This document shows, piece after piece, positions 1-5,257 of a stretch of 17,061 nucleotides of DNA (the first letter of the stretch is position 1; every line of letters begins with the position of its first letter). Under the pieces are notes generated by a model that saw only the letters and a program-made list of their open reading frames with translations, was not told the origin of the DNA and did not search any database. Both the position numbers and the translations under genes were made by a program. Source of the DNA: JBFLVU01 sp964589625 (lineage in GTDB: Bacteria; Acidobacteriota; UBA4820; DSQY01); contig CAZPSH010000045.1 of NCBI GenBank assembly GCA_964589625.1, forward strand, positions 1 to 17,061. Reading direction: 5' to 3'.

Positions 1-45
1 TCTCCCGTCTCCCGTCTCCCGTCTAACGTCTCTCGTCTTACGTTA
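1..45. repeat. Heptanucleotide array 1 (NN-CGTCT)
   Basis: Six consecutive 7-bp units, each two variable bases followed by CGTCT (CC, CC, CC, AA, CT, then a degenerate TA unit). The array starts at or before the window edge and stops about 5 bp before the ATG at 50, so it occupies the whole visible upstream region of that gene. No ribosome binding site can be seen in it. Confidence 0.9.
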
Positions 46-49
46 AACC

Positions 50-907
50 ATGCCTCGACTCCGCTCCGCCCCCCGCATTCTGGTTCTGTTCGCCCTCGCC
101 GCGTCGGCGTGCGCCGCGGTGTGGCTGCACCTCCCGGCCCAGACCCGCCGCCCCTCGCCCTTCCAGCGTGGGGCCTACGGCGCCCTGGCCCGGGCCGAGG
201 CGAGCCTGCGCGCGGGAGAACTCGCCGGGTCCCTCCGGGCCTTCCGCGCCGCCTACGTCCGCACCCGCCACGAGGCCCAGTCGGGCTTGGCCGAACGCGT
301 CCGCTGGCGCATCGGCGGGGCCGGGAAAGACCTCCTGAAGAACGGCCCCGAGATCGCCTGGCCCTTCTTCGAGGCCTTCGCCCTCCTCTCGCCCGATTTC
401 TCCGCCGACGCCCTCGCCGTGGAGGGCCTCGTCCTCGACGCCACCCGAGGCGCCACGTCCCGCTTCGAATACGGCCTCGTGCGTTCAGACGGCCTTACCT
501 ATTGGGGCGGCTTCCCCGAAGCCGAGTGGACAACCCTCTGGCCCCTCTGGAGGTCCTACCAGAGCCTCACGGGCAAGCCCCTCGCCTCGGGGATCTACCT
601 CGAGGCCAAGCCCGATTGGCCCGCGCGGAGGTTCACCTATCTGGTGCCCCTGGACCTGCGCGGCGGCGCCCTTCCCTTCCCGGCCGCCCTCGACGTGCGG
701 GCCCCCTACTCCGGGCCCGCCGTGTGCTGGGTCCAGGAGCGCGCCCCCTTCCGCGAAGCCAAGGCCGCCGGCCCGGGCCGCTGGACCCTCGACGGCATCA
801 CCGCCAAGCGCGGCCAGGTGCCCGCCCGCGTGCTCTTCTTCAGCGACAGCCTCCCGCCGCGCACCGGCGCCCGCGTCACCCTCATCCGCGAGTACAGGCC
901 CCTGTGA
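50..907 (+). CDS. Exported or membrane-anchored protein of unknown function
   Basis: I do not recognise the family. The 285-residue product starts with a basic stretch (MPRLRSAPR) and a hydrophobic segment at about residues 10-26, rich in Ala and Leu and containing one Cys (SACAAV). This fits a Sec signal peptide, possibly a lipoprotein signal or an N-terminal anchor. Residues 40-110 look helical and Ala/Arg-rich, as in a TPR-like or coiled segment. The remainder is mixed, with many aromatic residues (YWGGFPEAEW, around 156-165) and a C-terminal part of probable beta structure. Strong third-position GC and an uninterrupted frame support a real gene. The start has no Shine-Dalgarno because a heptad array runs up to it, so translation may be leaderless or the true start may differ. 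A 341-residue frame overlapping it (109-1134) runs into the next repeat array and is a shadow. Confidence 0.7.
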   Translation: MPRLRSAPRILVLFALAASACAAVWLHLPAQTRRPSPFQRGAYGALARAEASLRAGELAGSLRAFRAAYVRTRHEAQSGLAERVRWRIGGAGKDLLKNGPEIAWPFFEAFALLSPDFSADALAVEGLVLDATRGATSRFEYGLVRSDGLTYWGGFPEAEWTTLWPLWRSYQSLTGKPLASGIYLEAKPDWPARRFTYLVPLDLRGGALPFPAALDVRAPYSGPAVCWVQERAPFREAKAAGPGRWTLDGITAKRGQVPARVLFFSDSLPPRTGARVTLIREYRPL

Positions 908-930
908 CGGTCCCACATCGGCCCCCTTGC

Positions 931-964
931 CCCTGTAGGAGCGCTCTCCAGAGCGCGAATCTTT
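931..964 (+). repeat. Short palindromic repeat REP1, copy 1
   Basis: The palindrome GCGCTCTCCAGAGCGC lies at 941-956, preceded by CCCTGTAGGA and followed by GAATCTTT, then directly by a heptad array. Copies 2 and 3 (2198-2231 and 3591-3628) have the same layout. It lies 23 bp after the stop codon of the preceding gene. Read as RNA it folds into a 6-bp stem with a 4-nt loop and a short downstream U-tract, so it could also act as a weak terminator. Confidence 0.85.
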
Positions 965-1104
965 CCCGTCTTACGTCTTACGTCTCACGTCTCCCGTCTC
1001 ACGTCTCCCGTCTCACGTCTCCCGTCTCACGTCTCCCGTCTCTCGTCTACCGTCTCTCGTCTAACGTCTCCCGTCTAACGTCTCCCGTCTTACGTCTTAC
1101 GTCT
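965..1104. repeat. Heptanucleotide array 2 (20 units of NN-CGTCT)
   Basis: Twenty uninterrupted 7-bp units. The two variable bases run CC, TA, TA, CA, CC, CA, CC, CA, CC, CA, CC, CT, AC, CT, AA, CC, AA, CC, TA, TA. The middle holds four exact CA/CC alternations, a 14-bp higher-order repeat that implies recent tandem duplication of a dimer. The CGTCT core is invariant while the two flanking bases vary in a restricted set. Confidence 0.95.
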
Positions 1105-1140
1105 CTCATTTGGCCCGCCGCGGGAAATCCATGAGGGTGT

Positions 1141-1152
1141 TATAATTCCGCC
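1141..1152 (+). promoter_or_regulatory. Possible -10 box for a leaderless start
   Basis: A perfect TATAAT occurs at 1141-1146, only 6 bp before the ATG at 1153, and no Shine-Dalgarno lies between them. If it is a real -10 element, transcription would begin at or next to the start codon, giving a leaderless mRNA. No good -35 hexamer lies 16-18 bp upstream, so the call rests on the -10 match and its rarity in this GC-rich DNA. Confidence 0.35.
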
Positions 1153-1458
1153 ATGATCCTACCCCAGGCGGTCCTGGACTTGATGTGGGAATACGACACC
1201 GCCGCGCTCACCGAGGCGACGCACCTCCCCGACGCCCTCATCGGACGGGTCATGGCGCGCGGGCGGTGGGAAGACATGCGGTGGCTTCTGGACACCGCCG
1301 GCCGCGAAAGGCTTCGAATCTTCCTGGAGAGCCGCGGCGCGCGCACCCTGGGGCCCAGGGAGATCCGCTTCTGGTCATTCATCACCGGCGTTCCCGAACA
1401 ACAGGCCGCCGAATGGGCGAACACCGCGCGACGGCGGGAGGGAGCATGGAGGGGCTGA
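1153..1458 (+). CDS. DUF6922-like partner of an AbiEii-type nucleotidyltransferase
   Basis: The 101-residue soluble product has no signal peptide or membrane segment. The stretch GRWEDMRWLLDTAGRERLR (about residues 37-55) followed by LGPREIRFWSF resembles, from memory, the small DUF6922-type proteins usually encoded just before AbiEii-family nucleotidyltransferases. They may act as the antitoxin or a DNA-binding partner. The reading frame overlaps the downstream nucleotidyltransferase gene by 13 bp, so the two are almost certainly translationally coupled and work as a pair. The start is the first ATG, 6 bp after a TATAAT box and without a ribosome binding site. An internal start cannot be excluded. 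The family assignment is tentative but the pairing is clear from the sequence. Confidence 0.65.
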   Translation: MILPQAVLDLMWEYDTAALTEATHLPDALIGRVMARGRWEDMRWLLDTAGRERLRIFLESRGARTLGPREIRFWSFITGVPEQQAAEWANTARRREGAWRG

Positions 1459-2084
1459 AGGTCCACTGGGAGGCCGCCGCGCCTGGGGTTCGCTCCGTGT
1501 ACGAGGCGCTCTCCACGGCCCTGGACGGAACGGCCTTCTACCTGGCGGGCGGGACGGCCCTCGCGCTTCTCGAAGGACACAGGATCTCCGCCGACCTCGA
1601 CTTCTTCGCGCCGACCATCGGCCCGCCCGATGGACTCGCGAACCGGCTCGCGGCCCACGGACTCCCCATCACCGTCACCTCCACAGCGCTCGAAACCCTC
1701 TACGTAGAGGTCGGAGGCGTGCAGGTCAGCTTCATCGGCAGTCCAATCCCTCTCCTGGGCCCTCTTCAATTGCTTTCCCCCACCCTTCTTCCCCTCGCCT
1801 CGGTGGAGGACATCGCCGCCATGAAGCTTGCCGCCGTCTCGGCCCGCGGCAGCCGCAAGGACTTCATTGACCTGTGGGTCCTGGTCACCCGACACAAGCC
1901 GCTCGCGGACCTTCTGGGCGCCTTTCGGGGCAAGTACAAGACGCATGATGTGGGCCATGTGATCCGAAGCCTCGTGTACTTCGACGACGCCGACGCCGAG
2001 CCGCCGCTCCGCCTTCTCGCCCCCGTGGATTGGGCCCAAGTCAAGGATGATTTCCGCCGATGGGTCGGGGATCTCTTCGCCTAG
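1446..2084 (+). CDS. AbiEii/AbiGii-like nucleotidyltransferase (putative toxin)
   Basis: The 212-residue product carries the hallmark of the AbiEii nucleotidyltransferase-like family: FYLAGGTALALLEGHRIS (31-48) with the Gly-Gly pair at 35-36, then ADLDFF with acidic residues D50 and D52 as metal ligands. SVEDIAAMKLAA and SRKDFIDLWVL further on are also typical. Family members transfer nucleotides to tRNA or other targets and serve as toxins in type IV-like toxin-antitoxin or abortive infection systems. The ATG at 1446 is chosen because GGGAGGGA lies just upstream and it gives the usual family N-terminus. A longer frame open from 1185 is the shadow of the preceding gene. The 13-bp overlap with that gene implies co-translation. 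It acts in the cytoplasm. Whether this pair is an active toxin-antitoxin system is inferred from the family. Confidence 0.85.
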   Translation: MEGLKVHWEAAAPGVRSVYEALSTALDGTAFYLAGGTALALLEGHRISADLDFFAPTIGPPDGLANRLAAHGLPITVTSTALETLYVEVGGVQVSFIGSPIPLLGPLQLLSPTLLPLASVEDIAAMKLAAVSARGSRKDFIDLWVLVTRHKPLADLLGAFRGKYKTHDVGHVIRSLVYFDDADAEPPLRLLAPVDWAQVKDDFRRWVGDLFA

Positions 2085-2087
2085 ACT

Positions 2088-2171
2088 CCCGTCTTACGTC
2101 TCTCGTCTTACGTCTCTCGTCTAACGTCTCTCGTCTAACGTCTAACGTCTAACGTCTCTCGTTTCTCGTCT
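2088..2171. repeat. Heptanucleotide array 3 (12 units)
   Basis: Twelve 7-bp units begin 3 bp after the stop codon of the AbiEii-like gene: CC, TA, CT, TA, CT, AA, CT, AA, AA, AA, CT and CT, with the eleventh degenerate (CGTTT instead of CGTCT). With the next few features this accounts for the 405-bp gene-free stretch between 2085 and 2490. Confidence 0.93.
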
Positions 2172-2197
2172 CCCTTTTCTGTGTCGCGGCCCCATGC

Positions 2198-2231
2198 CCC
2201 CTGTAGGAGCGCTCTCCAGAGCGCGATCTTT
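2198..2231 (+). repeat. Short palindromic repeat REP1, copy 2
   Basis: GCGCTCTCCAGAGCGC at 2209-2224 is preceded by CCCCTGTAGGA and followed by GATCTTT, after which heptad array 4 begins. It is the only copy of the palindrome with heptad arrays on both sides. Just upstream, CTGTGTCGCGG (about 2180-2190) resembles the first bases of the second palindrome family seen at 3652. Confidence 0.85.
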
Positions 2232-2266
2232 TACGTCTCCCGTCTAACGTCTAACGTCTAACGTCC
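2232..2266. repeat. Heptanucleotide array 4 (5 units)
   Basis: Five units: TA, CC, AA, AA, AA, the last degenerate (CGTCC). The array starts immediately after the ATCTTT link of the palindromic repeat. Confidence 0.9.
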
Positions 2267-2286
2267 CTATGGCTTCGCCCATCCAG

Positions 2287-2369
2287 AGTTTTGCTTTCGC
2301 TTTTCGCCTTTTGCCTTTGCTTTTGAATCCCAAATCCCAAATCCCAAATGCCCCTCCCGTCTCCCGTCT
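2287..2369. repeat. Mixed 6-7 bp repeats (TTTTGCC-like, AAATCCC) and heptad array 5
   Basis: Three different short-period repeats follow one another. First, TTTTGCT/TTTCGCC-like units at about 2287-2325 have 6-7 bp between successive GC steps. Next, three AAATCCC/AAATGCC heptads lie at about 2326-2352. Last come two CCCGTCT heptads at 2356-2369. The motifs are unrelated but the 7-bp period is shared or nearly so. Confidence 0.8.
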
Positions 2370-2384
2370 TGCCACCGACACGAA

Positions 2385-2413
2385 TTGTCGAAGGAACGCG
2401 CTTGCCCTACACT
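2385..2413 (+). promoter_or_regulatory. Possible sigma70-type promoter upstream of the orphan MNT gene
   Basis: TTGTCG (2385-2390) and TACACT (2408-2413) are separated by exactly 17 bp, and each matches four of six positions of the sigma70 consensus. The pair sits just after the last heptads and 78 bp before the ATG at 2491. By eye such a match could be fortuitous. Confidence 0.3.
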
Positions 2414-2490
2414 GAAGCGGAATTCGCTGGGGTCTTACCGATGGCTTCGAGAAACGGGTGGAACGAGAAAAAAGATGCGGAGGCGCGTCC

Positions 2491-2784
2491 ATGACCCAGG
2501 TCCAACAGATTCGGACGGCCCTCCGAAGGCACAAGCCCTCCTTGCGCAGGGACTACGGGGTTCGAACGCTTGGGCTGTTCGGTTCCTACGTCCGCAACCA
2601 GCAGGGGCCGAAGAGCGACATCGACATCCTGGTCGAGTTTGAGGCTCCCATCGGGCTCCTGCGGTTCAATAGGCTCGAGCGGCAATTGGGCGAAATCCTG
2701 GGGGGCAAGGTCGATCTCGTGATGAAAAGCGCGCTCAAGCCCCATATCGGCCGCCGCATTTTGGAAGAGGTCGTTCCGCTGTGA
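2491..2784 (+). CDS. MNT-domain nucleotidyltransferase, MntA-like antitoxin (orphan)
   Basis: The 97-residue product is a minimal nucleotidyltransferase (MNT). The motif LGLFGSYVR at 27-35 is followed by KSDIDILVEF at 41-50, with metal-binding acids D43 and D45 and a third acid D75 in GGKVDLVM. In MntA/HepT systems the MNT protein AMPylates and silences its HEPN RNase partner. The ATG at 2491 is preferred over an upstream in-frame start because GCGGAGG lies 6-13 bp ahead and it gives the usual family length. Its stop codon overlaps a GTG that opens the remnant of the expected HepT partner, so this antitoxin-like protein now stands alone. It may still act on the HEPN protein encoded 400 bp downstream, which is inference. 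Confidence 0.85.
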   Translation: MTQVQQIRTALRRHKPSLRRDYGVRTLGLFGSYVRNQQGPKSDIDILVEFEAPIGLLRFNRLERQLGEILGGKVDLVMKSALKPHIGRRILEEVVPL

Positions 2785-2864
2785 AGCGCGACCCTGTGGA
2801 TGCCGTTGCCGACATCCTCGATGCGATTGAAAAGGCCCTTGCCCGGGGCGACCCGAGAGATTGA
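2781..2864 (+). pseudogene. Truncated HepT/DUF86-type HEPN toxin remnant
   Basis: A 27-codon frame opens at the GTG of 2781, overlapping the MNT stop (GTGA), and reads MKRDPVDAVADILDAIEKAL, then ARGDPRD, before a TGA at 2862-2864. This is the typical N-terminus of DUF86/HepT proteins (D..xxDILxAIExI), which are about 110-140 residues long, and the position and overlap are the usual ones for a MntA-HepT pair. The rest of the gene, with its RNase motif, is missing: the next gene starts 27 bp later. I read it as a deletion relic rather than a functional small protein. Confidence 0.65.
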
Positions 2865-2891
2865 ACCGCACAGAAAGATGGAGCGCATCGC

Positions 2892-3215
2892 ATGAAAGCA
2901 CCCTCCAAACGCATCATGAAATTGGTGGCCAAGGTTGTCGAGGTGGCTTCCCCCGAAAGGGTGGTTCTGTTCGGTTCGCGCGCGGGCGGTGCCGCTCGGA
3001 AAGACTCGGACCTGGATTTGCTTGTCATCGCAGATCCCGAGGGCAACCCGAAGCGAGCCGCCGTTCGCATCCGAGCCGCATTGCCGTGGTCCGGAGGGTT
3101 GGACCTCATCGTCCGCTCCCCCAAGCAGCTGGAGGAGCGACTTCGGCGAGGCGACCCCTTCTTTCAGGACATCCTGAGCACCGGAAGAACCGTGTATGAA
3201 AAGCCTCGTTCGTGA
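2892..3215 (+). CDS. MNT-domain nucleotidyltransferase (antitoxin of the MNT/HEPN pair)
   Basis: The 107-residue product has VVLFGSRAGGAARKDSDLDL at 24-43. The GSR signature (28-30), acids D40 and D42, and a third acid D71 in GGLDLIV define an MNT-type nucleotidyltransferase. The gene overlaps the following HEPN gene by 20 bp, the usual arrangement for a two-gene MNT/HEPN toxin-antitoxin module, so the protein probably binds and nucleotidylates the HEPN partner. It is only distantly similar to the MNT protein at 2491: the motifs are shared but the flanks differ. This argues for separate acquisition rather than local duplication. The start at 2892 is the first ATG of the frame, with only a weak GATGGAG upstream. 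The product is cytoplasmic. Confidence 0.85.
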   Translation: MKAPSKRIMKLVAKVVEVASPERVVLFGSRAGGAARKDSDLDLLVIADPEGNPKRAAVRIRAALPWSGGLDLIVRSPKQLEERLRRGDPFFQDILSTGRTVYEKPRS

Positions 3216-3579
3216 GTGGGTTGCCAAGGCCGAGGGCGATTTCCACACCGCCACGCGGGAGCGCAGGGCCCGACGCAATTACAACCCGGACGCCGTCTGC
3301 TTTCACGCCCAACAGTGCGTGGAGAAGTACCTCAAGGCCTTTCTGCTTCATCACGGAGTTCCCTTCGGCCGGACCCACGACCTGGGCGAACTCCTTCTGC
3401 ACTGTCTCGACCTCTCGCCGGATTGGGAGCTTTTTCGCGACCCTGTCCTCCTCTTGAACCAGTACGCCGTCGAAATTCGTTACCCCGGCGAGTCCGCCAC
3501 CGCCGAAGAGTCTAGAGAAGCCTACCGCATCCTTTCTCGCCTTCGCACGGAGATTCGCAAGAAGTTGCGACTGGCCTAA
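3196..3579 (+). CDS. HEPN-domain protein (putative RNase toxin)
   Basis: The 127-residue helical product contains the HEPN core FHAQQCVEKYLKA (36-48), THDLGELL (60-67) and QYAVEIRYPG (89-98), which are recognisable family landmarks. HEPN proteins paired with MNT proteins are usually ribonucleases or translation inhibitors. I do not see an unambiguous Rx4-6H catalytic motif, so activity is not proven from sequence. The ATG at 3196 lies inside the end of the MNT gene, indicating coupled translation, with GGAAG about 10 bp ahead. Palindrome copy 3 begins 12 bp after the stop codon, and a heptad array follows it. Confidence 0.85.
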   Translation: MKSLVREWVAKAEGDFHTATRERRARRNYNPDAVCFHAQQCVEKYLKAFLLHHGVPFGRTHDLGELLLHCLDLSPDWELFRDPVLLLNQYAVEIRYPGESATAEESREAYRILSRLRTEIRKKLRLA

Positions 3580-3590
3580 ATGGCCGCCCC

Positions 3591-3628
3591 ATGCCCCTGT
3601 AGGAGCGCTCTCCAGAGCGCGAATCTTT
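3591..3628 (+). repeat. Short palindromic repeat REP1, copy 3
   Basis: GCGCTCTCCAGAGCGC at 3605-3620 is flanked as in copy 1 by CCCCTGTAGGA and GAATCTTT and leads straight into heptad array 6. It lies 12 bp after the HEPN stop codon and could double as a weak terminator of the cassette. Confidence 0.85.
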
Positions 3629-3649
3629 CCCGTCTGACGTCTCTCGTCT
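3629..3649. repeat. Heptanucleotide array 6 (3 units)
   Basis: Three 7-bp units (CC, GA, CT followed by CGTCT) separate palindrome REP1 copy 3 from the different palindrome that starts at 3652. Confidence 0.9.
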
Positions 3650-3651
3650 CT

Positions 3652-3707
3652 GTGGCGCGGTCGCCCTCGGCCGAAAAAACCGGGAGGGCACGGAGGCCCT
3701 CCCCTAC
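3652..3707 (+). repeat. Double-hairpin palindromic repeat REP2, copy 1
   Basis: GTGGCGCGGTCGCCC at 3652-3666 is followed by CTCGGCCG and then a perfect 8-bp inverted repeat (GGGAGGGC at 3682-3689, GCCCTCCC at 3696-3703) ending in CCTAC. The same succession occurs at 14116-14169 in front of the ptmE gene, so it is a dispersed two-hairpin element unrelated to the GCGCTCT palindrome. Confidence 0.75.
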
Positions 3708-3711
3708 GAGA

Positions 3712-3809
3712 ACCGTCTCTCGTCTCTCGTCTAACGTCTCACGTCTCCCGTCTCCCGTCTAACGTCTAACGTCTAACGTCTCCCGTTTTACGTCTTCCGT
3801 CTCCCGTCG
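3712..3809. repeat. Heptanucleotide array 7 (14 units)
   Basis: Fourteen 7-bp units: AC, CT, CT, AA, CA, CC, CC, AA, AA, AA, CC, TA, TC, CC followed by CGTCT or a one-base variant in the eleventh and last units. It ends 46 bp before the TTG start of the sugar dehydrogenase gene. No further array of this unit occurs to the right of here. Confidence 0.93.
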
Positions 3810-3855
3810 CTCCACACCCACCACCGAATTCGCAGGATTTACAGAGGGGGAACCG

Positions 3856-5241
3856 TTGCCAACCACCGCCGATGACCTTCGCCAAAAAATCCAACACCGC
3901 ACGGCCACGGTGGCCGTCCTCGGCATGGGCTACGTGGGCCTGCCCCTGGCCATGGCCACCCACGACGCGGGCTACAAGGTGGTGGGCTACGACATCGACG
4001 CCGACAAGGTGGGGAAGCTCAACCGCGGGGAGTGCTACATCCAGCACATCCGGCCGGGCAAGGTGGCCGAAATGGCGGCCTCGAACCGCTTCACCGCCAC
4101 CTGCGACCCCGAGGCCCTCCGCGCCGCCGACGTCCTGATCCTCTGTGTGCCCACGCCCCTGACCAAACAGCGCGAGCCCGACATGCGCTTCGTGGACGCC
4201 ACGACCGACACGGTGGCCTCCATCCTCCGCCCGGGCCACCTCGTAATACTCGAATCCACCACCTACCCCGGCACCACCGACGAGCGCCTCAAGGCTCGCC
4301 TCGAATCCGTCCTATGGGAGGCGTCGCCCGACGCCGATTCCTCCAATTCGCAATCCGCAATTCGCAATTCGCAAGGCCTGTGTTGCGGCCAAGATTTTTT
4401 CCTCGCCTTCTCCCCCGAGCGCGAAGACCCCGGCAACAAGAACTACGGCACCACGAACACCCCCAAGCTCGTGGGCGGGGTGGATCCCGTTTCGGGCGAC
4501 CTGGCCGAGGCCTTCTACGCCGCCGTCGTGCAAAAGGTCGTCCGCGTGCGCGACGCCCGCACCGCCGAGGCCGCCAAGCTCACCGAGAACATCTTCCGCG
4601 CCGTCAACATCGCCCTGGTCAACGAGCTCAAGATCCTCTACGACAAGATGGGCATCGACGTCTGGGAGGTCCTCGACGCCGCCGAAACCAAGCCCTTCGG
4701 CTTCATGCGCTTCAACCCCGGCCCCGGCTGGGGCGGCCACTGCATCCCACTCGACCCCTTCTACCTCACCTGGAAGGCGCGCGAGTACGGCCTCACCTCC
4801 GACTTCATCGAGCACGCCGGCAAGATCAACCGCCGCATGCCCGAGTACGTCATCGAAAAACTCCTCCTCGCCCTCAACGATCGAGGCAAGTGCATCCAGG
4901 GCGCCAAGGTCCTCGTTCTGGGCGTCGCCTACAAGAAGGACATCGACGACCCCCGCGAAAGCCCCGCCTTCGAGATCCTCGACCTCCTCCTCAAGCTCGG
5001 CGCCGAGGTGAGCTACCACGACCCGCACATCCCCGAATTGCCGAGGATGCGCGAGTGGCCCCACCTGCCCCCGATGAAGTCCATTGCCCTCTCGGCCTCC
5101 GCCCTCGAACGCCACGACGCCGTCCTCCTCATCACCGACCACGCGGCCGTGGACTACGAGGCCGTCCAGGCCCACGCGCCGCTCGTCGTGGACACCCGCG
5201 GCGTGCTTCGGGGAACCAACGGAAGGGTGGTGAAGGCGTGA
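3856..5241 (+). CDS. wbpA: WbpA-like UDP-N-acetylglucosamine 6-dehydrogenase
   Basis: The 461-residue product belongs to the UDP-glucose/GDP-mannose dehydrogenase superfamily, which oxidises C6 of a UDP-sugar to the acid with two NAD+. The Rossmann motif GMGYVG lies at 23-28, AKLTENIFRAVN at 240-251, and the catalytic cysteine C296 in GWGGHCIPLDPFYLTWKARE. That last context is characteristic of WbpA-type enzymes making UDP-GlcNAcA rather than of plain Ugd. The TTG at 3856 is chosen because AGAGGGGG lies 6 bp upstream. Residues 163-173 (SNSQSAIRNSQ) are encoded by four tandem 7-bp repeats (CAATTCG/CAATCCG, 4344-4371). They form a low-complexity insertion just before FFLAFSPERE and make the protein some 20-25 residues longer than usual. 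The gene heads the sugar locus and is followed 16 bp later by an epimerase. Confidence 0.9.
   Translation: MPTTADDLRQKIQHRTATVAVLGMGYVGLPLAMATHDAGYKVVGYDIDADKVGKLNRGECYIQHIRPGKVAEMAASNRFTATCDPEALRAADVLILCVPTPLTKQREPDMRFVDATTDTVASILRPGHLVILESTTYPGTTDERLKARLESVLWEASPDADSSNSQSAIRNSQGLCCGQDFFLAFSPEREDPGNKNYGTTNTPKLVGGVDPVSGDLAEAFYAAVVQKVVRVRDARTAEAAKLTENIFRAVNIALVNELKILYDKMGIDVWEVLDAAETKPFGFMRFNPGPGWGGHCIPLDPFYLTWKAREYGLTSDFIEHAGKINRRMPEYVIEKLLLALNDRGKCIQGAKVLVLGVAYKKDIDDPRESPAFEILDLLLKLGAEVSYHDPHIPELPRMREWPHLPPMKSIALSASALERHDAVLLITDHAAVDYEAVQAHAPLVVDTRGVLRGTNGRVVKA
4344..4371. repeat. Four tandem heptads inside the dehydrogenase gene
   Basis: CAATTCG, CAATCCG, CAATTCG, CAATTCG, followed by a partial unit CAAGG. 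The 28 bp are AT-rich within a very GC-rich gene, use codons rare in the rest of it (AAT, CAA, ATT, TCG), and leave the frame open together with the flanking bases. Confidence 0.9.
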
Positions 5242-5257
5242 AGGGGGAAGCCGCGTA

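Noticed and set aside
931..964. Strong intrinsic terminator at the GCGCTCT palindrome
   Set aside because: The stem is short, and only three or four T residues follow after several other bases. Three near-identical copies with the same flanks mark it first as a repeat.
109..1134. 341-residue + strand frame
   Set aside because: It is a second frame of the exported protein gene, Pro/Arg-rich, and its C-terminal part is just translated heptad array (SRLTS/SRLPS repeats).
1..3809. Integron cassette array with attC sites, given single genes or pairs separated by repeats
   Set aside because: The palindromes are short (16-bp core) and lack the R/L box layout of attC. The cassettes differ in structure and no integrase is visible.
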